Notes under the pieces: generated by a model | Databases searched by the model: none | What the model saw: the letters and a program-made list of their open reading frames with translations, nothing else | What the model was told of the DNA's origin: nothing | Assembly (NCBI RefSeq): GCF_015704895.1 | Contig: NZ_JADQWB010000006.1 | Location: forward strand, 186,001 to 250,000 | Direction of reading: 5' to 3' | Length of the DNA: 64,000 bases | DNA from: Agrobacterium leguminum | GTDB taxonomy: Bacteria > Pseudomonadota > Alphaproteobacteria > Rhizobiales > Rhizobiaceae | In this document: positions 9,158-17,183 of the stretch, piece after piece | Numbering within the stretch: position 1 is the stretch's first letter | Layout: every line of letters starts with the position of its first letter | Program-made: the position numbers and the translations under genes

Positions 9158-9436
9158 TCACATATCGGTCAGTTTCGCACCGTGCGGCGGCGGGCTTTTT
9201 ACGGCGTCCGCCTGCATTGCCTCGGCGCCGCGGTCCCGCGCGAAGGTTTCGCGCATGCGCCGTTTTTCCCGGGCGACCAGGACAAGAATCCCAACAAAAT
9301 AACCGACTTGCAGAATGACCGCGCAGATGAGGGTCTGGATGAATGCCGTATAGAACGAGCCGTGGATGAAATATGTCGCAACCGCAAAGGTAAGCAATGC
9401 ACCGATCATGCTGAAAAAAACACGAGGTGCATACAT
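9158..9436 (-). CDS. exoX: Exopolysaccharide production repressor ExoX-like small membrane protein
   Basis: This small protein of 92 residues starts YAPRVFFSMIGALLTFAVAT and has two hydrophobic helices (about residues 4-22 and 30-52), then a charged C-terminal tail. That is the architecture of ExoX/PsiA-type repressors, which act at the membrane to lower exopolysaccharide synthesis, probably on the ExoY priming transferase. I chose the ATG at 9436 because it follows GGGAGGAGA. In Sinorhizobium exoX lies between exoU and exoY. Here exoU is present but exoY is not, so the cluster ends at this gene. Confidence 0.8.
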   Translation of the reverse strand: MYAPRVFFSMIGALLTFAVATYFIHGSFYTAFIQTLICAVILQVGYFVGILVLVAREKRRMRETFARDRGAEAMQADAVKSPPPHGAKLTDM

Positions 9437-9776
9437 GGTGCTCTCCTCCCGAGAACGATTTCTCCATTTTTGACTTCGCTGCGGCATTTTTCTTCTTTGC
9501 AAGAAATATACGATGAGACCGGTGCTGTTTCAACACACATATACTTCTTCTAACGGTTGCGGCATGAAATTTCGGTAATCTTGATTGGTAAATTCCTCGG
9601 TAATCGATGACTTCCCCCAATCGGGGCTGCCTTACCAGGCGATTTCCTGCTTTTGAGAGGCTTAAAATCGTTCTCTTGCGGCCATCGCAGGCTGTCTTAC
9701 GCCCTCTGCAGACTTCGTTAACCATCTCGCCTTTAAAAAGTCGGTATTGATTCCTCAGCAAGAGCAAGGTGCCCGC
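9437..9776. other. Intergenic region upstream of exoX
   Basis: There is no gene in these 340 bases. The region separates the exo cluster from unrelated genes and should hold the exoX promoter (reading left) and the promoter of the DUF6074 gene (reading right). Three GGTAAT/GGTAAA direct repeats at 9574, 9587 and 9599, spaced 12-13 nt, could be a regulator site. Confidence 0.4.
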
Positions 9777-10043
9777 GTGACAACGAGTTCAGAAGTAATC
9801 GCCTTTCCGGCAAAGAACCGTATTGCCGACGTAAAAAGATGTGCAACCATGCTTGACCGGCTGCATGGTGTGGAGGCGAATGATTTCTGGCGCAGGGAGT
9901 GCCGCGAGCTGGCCGCCCGTCTGATGGCGCTTGGCTATGAGGACGCCGCCATGCGGCGCGAGGTCATGGAATTTCAAAACGCCGTGCAGGCTGAATTGTG
10001 GGCGGGCGACGCCACGCCAGAGGCACGCCGCGACAGCCATTGA
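9777..10043 (+). CDS. DUF6074-like small protein of unknown function
   Basis: The predicted protein is 88 residues, read from a GTG at 9777 preceded by CAAGGTG. It contains EVIAFPAKNRIADVKRCATM and, further on, NDFWRRECREL, resembling the short DUF6074 proteins common in rhizobia. No catalytic motif is visible and the function is unknown. It stands alone between exoX and a strong bidirectional terminator, which suggests a single-gene transcript. Confidence 0.65.
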   Translation: MTTSSEVIAFPAKNRIADVKRCATMLDRLHGVEANDFWRRECRELAARLMALGYEDAAMRREVMEFQNAVQAELWAGDATPEARRDSH

Positions 10044-10061
10044 GGCCTCAGCGTTTTCCAT

Positions 10062-10099
10062 AAAAAAAGCCGGCAGGTGTCAAACCTGCCGGCTTTTTT
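10062..10099. terminator. Bidirectional intrinsic terminator
   Basis: An A-tract, a 10-bp GC-rich stem (GCCGGCAGGT with ACCTGCCGGC, 5-nt loop) and a T-tract lie between the converging DUF6074 gene and TPR lipoprotein gene. The symmetry makes it work for both strands. Confidence 0.93.
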
Positions 10100-10115
10100 G
10101 TTCATGCTCGTTTGA

Positions 10116-11012
10116 TCAGGAAGCGCCGGCGCCGCGTGTGCGGGCAACGCCGTCGAGTGCGGGCTTGTATTTCGGATCGAGCCGGGCCGCATGCCCATAG
10201 GACTTGGCGGCCTTGGCCATCTCGCCGCGACGCTCATAAACAAGCGCCTGGTTGGCCCAGGATTCCGCCACATTGCCATCCAGCGAAATGGCGTGGTTGA
10301 AATCGGCAAAGGCGTTTTCATCGTCGTTCAAGGCGACATAGGAAAGGCCGCGGCCGTTATAGGGCTCCGGCGAGGTCGACGACAGCGAGATTGCCTTGGA
10401 GAAGTCCTCGATGGCCTGGGCATGCTGGTTGCGCAGCTGGTAGATCAGGCCGCGATTGTGCCAGGCGCGTCCGTCGGTGGTTTCAAGCTCGATGGCGCGG
10501 GAGAAATCGTTGAAGGCTTCGTTCACACGCCCGGACTGGCGGTAAAGATTGCCACGGCCGATCAGCGCCACATCGTAGCTCGGATTGATCTGCAGGGCGG
10601 CGTTGTAGTCCTGCAGGGCTTGCTGCTGCTGCCCGGAGTTGCGATAGACCAGCGCGCGGTTGGCATAGGCCTGATAAAAGCGCGGGTTGAGTTGCAGCGC
10701 CTTGTTGAAATCCTCGATGGCGCGGCGCGAATCGCCGGCGCGGCCGTAAGCCGAACCGCGGACGTTATAGCCTTCTGGATCCTGCGGATTGGCGTTGATG
10801 ACCGAGGTGAGCGAGGCGATGTTTTCCTGCGAACCCTGGGCACGGTCGATCCTGAATACATCTTCCGTCTGGTTGGATGTCGCGCAGCCGGAAAGACCGG
10901 CAAGGACGGTACAAACGACCAGAGAAGCGCGGAACCCTCTGTTGTTTTTCAATGGCACCCGGCGCGCGGAGGCATCGGAGTTTTTCACAACACAGGCGTC
11001 GACAGCGATCAT
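10116..11012 (-). CDS. Tetratricopeptide-repeat lipoprotein
   Basis: A signal peptide with a lipobox (LAGLSGC, cysteine near residue 43 from the ATG at 11012) is followed by about six TPR units, for example NPRFYQAYANRALVYRNSG and TTDGRAWHNRGLIYQLRN. The protein should be lipid-anchored in the envelope and act as a protein-interaction scaffold. It resembles NlpI-like TPR lipoproteins, but I cannot assign a partner. The frame is open to 11120; I chose 11012 because the signal peptide and lipobox then sit at a normal distance from the start and GAGGGAA lies upstream. It ends at the bidirectional terminator. Confidence 0.8.
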   Translation of the reverse strand: MIAVDACVVKNSDASARRVPLKNNRGFRASLVVCTVLAGLSGCATSNQTEDVFRIDRAQGSQENIASLTSVINANPQDPEGYNVRGSAYGRAGDSRRAIEDFNKALQLNPRFYQAYANRALVYRNSGQQQQALQDYNAALQINPSYDVALIGRGNLYRQSGRVNEAFNDFSRAIELETTDGRAWHNRGLIYQLRNQHAQAIEDFSKAISLSSTSPEPYNGRGLSYVALNDDENAFADFNHAISLDGNVAESWANQALVYERRGEMAKAAKSYGHAARLDPKYKPALDGVARTRGAGAS

Positions 11013-11145
11013 TCGGTGTGGGTTCCCTCGCAGGCCGGTCTCACGGTCGTTTTCAAGAGCGTTCTCCGGCCACAAACACAAAGAGCGGCGGCGAATTGAT
11101 CGCCCCCGCCCAACAAGCATTCAAAAACGTCCAAAAGACGGCCTA

Positions 11146-11373
11146 TTAACGGCCTGCGCGGGGGCCTGCAACCAGACCTTCGCGCTGTGCACGCTTGCGT
11201 GCCAGCTTGCGAACGCGGCGAACGGCTTCAGCCTTTTCGCGAGCGCGCTTCTGGGAGGGCTTTTCGTAGTAATCGCGCATTTTCATTTCACGGAAAATGC
11301 CTTCGCGCTGCATCTTTTTCTTCAGGGCGCGGAGCGCCTGATCAACGTTATTGTCGCGGACTAGTACCTGCAC
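11146..11373 (-). CDS. rpsU: 30S ribosomal protein S21
   Basis: The 75-residue basic protein opens [20 protein letters not shown] and continues with [16 protein letters not shown], the hallmark of bS21, which helps the small subunit bind the Shine-Dalgarno region. The length and the extended, arginine-rich C-terminus are typical of alphaproteobacteria. It lies about 130 nt upstream of the TPR lipoprotein gene on the same strand and is divergent from soxB. Confidence 0.97.
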   Translation of the reverse strand: MQVLVRDNNVDQALRALKKKMQREGIFREMKMRDYYEKPSQKRAREKAEAVRRVRKLARKRAQREGLVAGPRAGR

Positions 11374-11689
11374 GTGAATCCCGTTCCTTTGGTTTGGTTA
11401 ATTTGCTATGTGAATAAGGCATTCGCACGCAAATAAAAAATCGTTCGTTCGGCTGTCGAGCCGGGCGATTGGTGACGTGCAATAACAGATCATTTGCAGC
11501 AAGTCCAGCCGGTAGCGCATAATCACCCAGCAAAATGCGGCTTGCCCGGAATTCTGCCTGCGATGTCGAAACAAAATCATTGCGGCGTCGCAAAATGGAT
11601 ATTGCCTCCCATCCCGATTTGCCATGTGTATGATAAGGGCCGGAGCCATGTTTCCGGCTTCTGGCCGGTTCTTGAGGAGCAGATTGCGA
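11374..11689. other. Intergenic region between rpsU and soxB
   Basis: No gene is visible in these 316 bases, which must carry the divergent promoters of rpsU and the sox operon. A TTGCG-GCGT-CGCAA palindrome at 11580-11593, about 100 bp before soxB, has the shape of a CRP/FNR-family site and is the only operator-like sequence I see. Confidence 0.4.
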
Positions 11690-12943
11690 ATGCGCAAATA
11701 TTCCGTTTTTGCCGTGGCGCGTGAGGCGCTCAGGGGTCATAAGGGGTGGGATGCGCAATGGGCCTCGCCCGAGCCGCGCAAGGATTACGATGTCATCATC
11801 ATCGGCGGCGGCGGCCACGGGCTCGGGGCTGCCTATTATCTTGCCAAGGAACACGGCATTACCAATGTCGCAGTTCTGGAAAGAGGCTGGCTTGGCGGCG
11901 GCAATACCGGCCGCAACACCACCATCATCCGCTCCAACTATCTCTATGAAGAGAGCATGGATATTTACGAGCATTCCCTGAAACTGTGGGAAGGCCTGAG
12001 CCAGGATCTCAATTACAACGTCATGTATTCGGCGCGCGGCGTGATGATGCTGTCGCACAATATCCATGACCGGCAGTCCTTCAGCCGCCATATCAATGCC
12101 AACCGTCTTTACGGCATCGACAATGAGTGGCTGACGCCGGAACAGGCGAAGGCCTATTGCCCGCCGCTCGATATTTCCGGCAATGCGCGGTATCCGATCA
12201 ATGGCGCAGCACTCCAGCGCCGCGGCGGCACGGCGCGCCACGATGCGGTGGCCTGGGGCTATGCCCGCGCTGCCTCCGACCGCGGCGTGCACATCATCCA
12301 GAATTGCGAGGTTACGGGCATTCGCCGTGGTCCGGACGGGGCGGTGACGGGTGTGGAGACCAATCGCGGTTTCATCGGTGCGAAGAAAATCGGCGTTTCC
12401 GCCGCCGGTCATTCCTCCGTCATCATGAAAATGGCGGATGTGCGCGTTCCGCTGCATTCTAACCCGCTGCAGGCGCTGGTGTCGGAGCCGCTGAAGCCGA
12501 TCTTCCCCTGCGTGGTGATGTCCAACACGGTCCACGCCTATATTTCGCAATCCGACAAGGGCGAGCTGGTCATCGGCGCGGGCACCGATCAATATAACTC
12601 CTATTCCCAGACCGGCGGCCTGCAGATCATCACCCACACGCTCGACGCCATCTGCGAGCTGTTCCCGATCTTCCGCCGCGTCAAGATGATGCGGCAATGG
12701 GGCGGCATCACCGACAACACGCCCGACCGCTCGGCGATCCAGAGCGTGACGCCGGTGCAGAATCTCTTTGTCAATTGCGGCTGGGGCACGGGCGGCTTCA
12801 AGGCGACGCCGGGTTCGGCCAATCTTTTCGCGCATCTCATCGCGCGCGGTGAACCGCATCGTCTGGCGGCGGGTCTGACGCTCGACCGGTTCCGCAGCGG
12901 CCGTCTTATCGATGAGGCTGCCGCTGCCGCGGTGGCGCATTGA
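11690..12943 (+). CDS. soxB: Sarcosine oxidase beta subunit
   Basis: This is the flavin subunit of heterotetrameric sarcosine oxidase, which turns sarcosine, oxygen and tetrahydrofolate into glycine, hydrogen peroxide and methylene-tetrahydrofolate. The N-terminus has the dinucleotide-binding motif IIIGGGGHGLGAAYYLA near residues 35-50, then RGWLGGGNTGRNTTI around the covalent flavin region, and the C-terminus has NCGWGTGGFKATPGS. The 417-residue length is standard. The ATG at 11690 follows GAGGAGC. It is first in the sox operon and its stop overlaps the next start (TGATG). Confidence 0.95.
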   Translation: MRKYSVFAVAREALRGHKGWDAQWASPEPRKDYDVIIIGGGGHGLGAAYYLAKEHGITNVAVLERGWLGGGNTGRNTTIIRSNYLYEESMDIYEHSLKLWEGLSQDLNYNVMYSARGVMMLSHNIHDRQSFSRHINANRLYGIDNEWLTPEQAKAYCPPLDISGNARYPINGAALQRRGGTARHDAVAWGYARAASDRGVHIIQNCEVTGIRRGPDGAVTGVETNRGFIGAKKIGVSAAGHSSVIMKMADVRVPLHSNPLQALVSEPLKPIFPCVVMSNTVHAYISQSDKGELVIGAGTDQYNSYSQTGGLQIITHTLDAICELFPIFRRVKMMRQWGGITDNTPDRSAIQSVTPVQNLFVNCGWGTGGFKATPGSANLFAHLIARGEPHRLAAGLTLDRFRSGRLIDEAAAAAVAH

Positions 12944-13353
12944 TGCTGGCGGCGGCCATGCTTGCGATCAACATATCAGGCGCGGCCACGGTCGTGCCCG
13001 TTGGCAGCGTCATTCCCGAGGCCAGGGATTTTCGCAGCCAGAAGATTGCGAAGATGCAGGGTGAGAAAGACTGGCCTTTCGTGGCGGAAAAAGGCCTGCT
13101 TCTCTGTGCTCCGAGTCTCGCGAACAAGATGGTTTATTTTGTCGGCGAGAAGGAGGATGGCGAGCAGGATTACCCCTTCGCGATCGACACCGACATGATG
13201 GCGGTTGCCATCGTCAATATGGGTCGGGCCTCGGCGCTACGCCCTTTCGATAATTTCGAGCAGCTTTTAAAGCGGCTTTCCCCTTTCGTAGCCATGGGAA
13301 AGCGGCTGTGTGACCAACCCGCCGGAACAGCGCTTCCGGAAAATTCTCTCTAG
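12943..13353 (+). CDS. YebY/DUF2511-like exported protein inside the sox operon
   Basis: The 136-residue product starts with a hydrophobic signal-like segment (AAAMLAINISGAATVV). It carries a core resembling E. coli YebY (DUF2511): KDWPFVAEKGLLLCAPS, then a hydrophobic strand, then a C-terminal GKRLC. Two cysteines (near residues 48 and 124) could form a disulfide in the periplasm. The start overlaps the soxB stop and the end is 11 nt before soxD, so it is firmly inside the operon. This position is unusual, because soxB and soxD are normally adjacent. No catalytic role can be assigned. Confidence 0.65.
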   Translation: MLAAAMLAINISGAATVVPVGSVIPEARDFRSQKIAKMQGEKDWPFVAEKGLLLCAPSLANKMVYFVGEKEDGEQDYPFAIDTDMMAVAIVNMGRASALRPFDNFEQLLKRLSPFVAMGKRLCDQPAGTALPENSL

Positions 13354-13364
13354 GTGGAGCGACG

Positions 13365-13679
13365 ATGCTTCTGATCCATTGCCCCTATTGCGGGGAAGAC
13401 CGTTCCGAACTGGAATTCCGCTGGGCGGGCGAAGCCCATATTGCCCGGCCGGAAAACATCGCCGATATTTCCGACGAGGCCTTCGCCGAATATTTCTTCA
13501 TTCGCGACAATGACAAGGGCCTCGTTTTCGAGCGCTGGCGTCACATTCACGGCTGCGGCCGCTTCTTCAACGCCGCCCGCGATTCGGTCAGCGACAAATT
13601 CCTGATGACCTACAAGGCGGGTGAGCCGAAACCCGATACTGAGACGGTCCTTTCCGCAGAAAAGGGAGCCGGGCAATGA
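13365..13679 (+). CDS. soxD: Sarcosine oxidase delta subunit
   Basis: The 104-residue protein starts LLIHCPYCGEDRSELEF. The CPYC pair, together with later His and Cys residues (HIHGCGRFF near residues 60-68), forms the zinc site known in SoxD. It is the small structural subunit of heterotetrameric sarcosine oxidase. A good ribosome site (GGTGGAG) precedes the ATG at 13365, and the stop overlaps the soxA start by 4 nt (ATGA), so translation is coupled. Confidence 0.95.
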   Translation: MLLIHCPYCGEDRSELEFRWAGEAHIARPENIADISDEAFAEYFFIRDNDKGLVFERWRHIHGCGRFFNAARDSVSDKFLMTYKAGEPKPDTETVLSAEKGAGQ

Positions 13680-16636
13680 GCGGCGATTATCGTATCAAGG
13701 GGGCCGGTCGTCTCACCCCGGCCAGAACCGCGCGCTTCACCTTCGATGGCAAGATTTATCAGGCGCTGGAGGGGGACACGGTCGCCTCCGCGCTTCTGGC
13801 GAATGGCGTGCATCTGATCGGCCGCTCGTTCAAATATCACCGGCCGCGCGGCTTCCTGTCCGCCGGGCCGGAAGAGCCGAATGCGCTGATCGATGTGTCG
13901 CGGGACAGCCTGCGCAAGCAGCCCAATGTGCGCGCCACGGTGCAGGAAGTGTTCGACGGCGCGATCATCGCCTCGCAGAACCGTTTCCCGTCGCTATCCT
14001 TCGATCTGAGTGCGATCAACGACCTCCTGTCGCCGATGTTCGCGGCCGGTTTTTATTATAAGACCTTCATGTGGCCGAAGGCCGCCTGGCACAGGATTTA
14101 CGAACCGCTGATCCGCCGCGCCGCCGGTCTCGGCAAGGCGCCGAGCGAGCCGGATGCGGATCATTATTCCGGCCGTTATGCCCATTGCGACGTGCTGGTG
14201 GCCGGCGCAGGCGTCGCTGGTCTGACCGCGGCGCTTGCTGCCGCGAAAACCGGCGCCAGCGTCATTCTGGTCGATGAAAATGCCGAAGTCGGCGGCGCGT
14301 TGCGTTTCGACACCGGTACTGTCATCGACGGTCTGCCCGGTTACGAATGGGCGCAGAAGGTTCTTGCCGAACTGAAGTCTCTGCCCAATGTGCGGGTTCT
14401 GACCCGCACCACCGCTTTTGGTTATTACAACCACAATTTCGTGGCGCTGGCCGAGCGGGTGACCGATCATCTCGCCACGCCCGCCAGACACCAGCCGCGT
14501 GAGCGGCTGTGGCAGGTGCGCGCCAAAAAGGTCGTGCTGGCGGCGGGTGCGATTGAACGCCACATGGTCTTTGCCAATAATGACCGCCCCGGCATCATGC
14601 TGGCCTCGGCCGCACGCACCTATCTCAACCATTACGGCGTCGCCGTGGGCCAAAATGTCGGGGTCTACACCGCTCATGATTCGGCCTATGAGACGGCCTT
14701 CGATCTGAAAAAGGCCGGGGTGAAGATCGCCGCCATCGTCGATTGCCGCGAGAACCCGGATCAACGCCTGCTGGATGAGGCGCGTGCGCTCGGCATCGAA
14801 GTGCTGGCGGGCCATAGCGTTTACAACACCGCCGGCCGCCTGCGCGTCTCCTCGATGACCGTCGGCCGCAATGGCGGCTCCAACAAGCGCAAGATCGCCA
14901 TCGATGCGCTTGTGGTTTCGGCCGGCTGGACGCCTTCGGTGCATCTCTTCTCGCAATCGCGTGGCAAGCTGAAGTTTGACGCGGCTAACCAGCGTTTCCT
15001 GCCGGATATCCATGTGCAGAACGGTGTCTCCATCGGCGCCTGCAACGGCACGGACGATCTTTCCGCGCTGATTGCCGAGGCTGCGGCTGCCGGTGGCGGC
15101 GTCGTGGAATTTTCCGGCGAGAATGCCAGGACCTGGACAGGCGGCATGATCGGTGCGGCCGAAGGCGCGGGTGAGGGCACCGGCGTCAAGGCCTTCATCG
15201 ATTTCCAGCACGATGTCTGCGCCAAGGATATCCGCCTCGCCGTGCGCGAGGGCATGCATTCCGTCGAGCATATCAAGCGCTTCACCACCAATGGCATGGC
15301 GTCCGATCAGGGCAAGATGTCCAATATGCATGGCCTTGCCATCGCATCCGAAGCGCTTGGCCGGGATTTGCCCAAGGTCGGTCTCACCACCTTCCGCCAG
15401 CCCTATACGCCGGTCACTTTTGGCACGCTCATCAACCATTCGCGCGGCGCGCTGTTCGATCCGGCCCGCAAGACGCCGATGCACGAGGAAGAGCTGGCTG
15501 CCGGCGCGGTGTTCGAGGATGTCGGCAACTGGAAGCGCGCCTGGTTCTTCCCGCGGGCGGGTGAGGACATGCATGAGGCGATCAACCGCGAATGCAAGAC
15601 GGTTCGGACAAGCGTCGGCGTGTTCGATGCCTCCACGCTTGGCAAGATCGAAGTGGTCGGCCCGGATGCGGCGAAGTTCCTGAACCTCATCTACACCAAT
15701 GCCTGGGACACGCTGAAACCCGGCCGCTGCCGTTACGGCATCATGACCCGCGAAGACGGTTTCGTTTACGACGACGGCGTCGTCGGCCGTCTTGCCGAAG
15801 ACCGTTTCCATGTGACGACGACCACGGGCGGCGCGCCGCGCGTTCTCCAGCACATGGAAGATTATCTCCAGACCGAATTCCCCGATCTCAATGTCTGGCT
15901 CACCTCGGCCACCGAGCAATGGGCCGTGATTGCCGTGCAGGGGCCGAAGGCGCGCGAGGTTATCGCTCCCTTCGTCGAGGGCATCGATCTCTCGCCGGAG
16001 GCCTTCCCGCATATGGCGGTGGCCGAAGGCACATTCTGCGGTGTGCCGACGCGGCTCTTCCGCGTGTCATTCACCGGCGAACTCGGTTTCGAAATCAACG
16101 TTCCGGCCGATTACGGCGCAGCCGTCTGGTCGGCGATCCGCGAAAGGGCGGAAGCCGTCGGCGGCTGCCTTTATGGCACCGAGACCATGCACATTCTGCG
16201 TGCGGAAAAGGGCTATATCATCGTCGGGCAGGATACGGACGGCACGGTGACGCCAGACGATGCCGGGCTTGCCTGGGCCGTTTCCAAGAAGAAGACGGAT
16301 TTCGTCGGCATTCGCGGGCTGAAACGCCCCGATCTCACGCGCTCCGGCCGCAAACAGCTTGTCGGCCTGAAGACGAAAGACCGGCTGACCGTTCCGGACG
16401 AGGGCGGTCAGATCGTTGTCGATCCAAACCAGCCGAAACCCATGACCATGCTCGGTCATGTCACCTCCGCCTACTGGTCGGAAAATCTCCGCCATTCCAT
16501 CGCTTTTGCGCTGGTGGCGGATGGCAGGGCGCGCATGGGCGAAACGCTCTACATTCCGCTCGCAGATAAAACCATTGCCGTCGAAGTGACCGACATGGTC
16601 TTCCTCGACAAGGAAGGAGCCCGTCTCAATGGCTGA
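13676..16636 (+). CDS. soxA: Sarcosine oxidase alpha subunit
   Basis: At 986 residues this is the full-length alpha subunit. It has an N-terminal ferredoxin-like domain (YQALEGDTVASALLANGV, then SFKYHRPRGF), a NAD-binding domain with VLVAGAGVAGLTAALAA near residue 175 and EVGGALRFD further on, and a C-terminal glycine-cleavage T-protein-like domain from about residue 600 that binds folate. In the complex it carries NAD and accepts the C1 unit onto tetrahydrofolate. It overlaps soxD by 4 nt and soxG by 8 nt. Confidence 0.96.
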   Translation: MSGDYRIKGAGRLTPARTARFTFDGKIYQALEGDTVASALLANGVHLIGRSFKYHRPRGFLSAGPEEPNALIDVSRDSLRKQPNVRATVQEVFDGAIIASQNRFPSLSFDLSAINDLLSPMFAAGFYYKTFMWPKAAWHRIYEPLIRRAAGLGKAPSEPDADHYSGRYAHCDVLVAGAGVAGLTAALAAAKTGASVILVDENAEVGGALRFDTGTVIDGLPGYEWAQKVLAELKSLPNVRVLTRTTAFGYYNHNFVALAERVTDHLATPARHQPRERLWQVRAKKVVLAAGAIERHMVFANNDRPGIMLASAARTYLNHYGVAVGQNVGVYTAHDSAYETAFDLKKAGVKIAAIVDCRENPDQRLLDEARALGIEVLAGHSVYNTAGRLRVSSMTVGRNGGSNKRKIAIDALVVSAGWTPSVHLFSQSRGKLKFDAANQRFLPDIHVQNGVSIGACNGTDDLSALIAEAAAAGGGVVEFSGENARTWTGGMIGAAEGAGEGTGVKAFIDFQHDVCAKDIRLAVREGMHSVEHIKRFTTNGMASDQGKMSNMHGLAIASEALGRDLPKVGLTTFRQPYTPVTFGTLINHSRGALFDPARKTPMHEEELAAGAVFEDVGNWKRAWFFPRAGEDMHEAINRECKTVRTSVGVFDASTLGKIEVVGPDAAKFLNLIYTNAWDTLKPGRCRYGIMTREDGFVYDDGVVGRLAEDRFHVTTTTGGAPRVLQHMEDYLQTEFPDLNVWLTSATEQWAVIAVQGPKAREVIAPFVEGIDLSPEAFPHMAVAEGTFCGVPTRLFRVSFTGELGFEINVPADYGAAVWSAIRERAEAVGGCLYGTETMHILRAEKGYIIVGQDTDGTVTPDDAGLAWAVSKKKTDFVGIRGLKRPDLTRSGRKQLVGLKTKDRLTVPDEGGQIVVDPNQPKPMTMLGHVTSAYWSENLRHSIAFALVADGRARMGETLYIPLADKTIAVEVTDMVFLDKEGARLNG

Positions 16637-17183
16637 CAAACTTCACGCAAAACGCAAATCGGTGCTTGAGGATTTTCACGGCGGCTCTCCCTTCGTTTCG
16701 CTGAAACCCGCTGCTTCCGCATCGCGGCTGTCGCTGCGCGCCCGGGAAAGCGCCCTGCCGGCACTTTCGGAAGCGCTCGGTCTTGCCCTGCCTGCCAGCC
16801 CGAAAAGCTCCGTCACCTCGGGCCTGCGGTCCGCTCTGTGGCTCGGCCCGGATGAATGGCTGGTGATCGATCAGGGCGAGAGCGACTTGATGGCGGCTCT
16901 CGCCGGCGTTTCCGGCCTGTTTTCTGCAACCGATATTTCCCACCGCAACACGGCCGTCATCGTCTCCGGCGCCGGTGCGGAAGCGGCACTCAATGCCGGC
17001 TGCCCGCAGGATCTTTCTCTTGCAAAGTTCCCTGTCGGCGCCTGCTCGCGCACCGTTTTCGGCAAGGCGGAAGTGGTGCTGCTGCGCACGGCGGACGATA
17101 CGTTCCGGGTGGAATGCTGGCGTTCCTTTGCGGAATATGTCGGCGGGCTGCTGCAGGAGGCGGCTGAGGATGTGGCGGTTTAA
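16629..17183 (+). CDS. soxG: Sarcosine oxidase gamma subunit
   Basis: The 184-residue protein matches the SoxG layout: GPDEWLVIDQG near residue 77, DISHRNTAVIVSG near residue 102 and a C-terminal FRVECWRSFAEYVGGLL. The gamma subunit holds the folate-binding part of the complex together. Its start lies within the soxA end. Its stop codon overlaps, tail to tail, the stop codon of the next gene on the minus strand. Confidence 0.93.
   Translation: MADKLHAKRKSVLEDFHGGSPFVSLKPAASASRLSLRARESALPALSEALGLALPASPKSSVTSGLRSALWLGPDEWLVIDQGESDLMAALAGVSGLFSATDISHRNTAVIVSGAGAEAALNAGCPQDLSLAKFPVGACSRTVFGKAEVVLLRTADDTFRVECWRSFAEYVGGLLQEAAEDVAV

Noticed and set aside
11348-12940. Minus-strand frame opposite soxB
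   Set aside because: Antisense to soxB with no motif and no ribosome site.
13994-16012. A 672-codon open frame on the minus strand inside soxA
   Set aside because: It is fully antisense to a clearly recognised gene, shows no domain, and arises from GC-rich codon structure.
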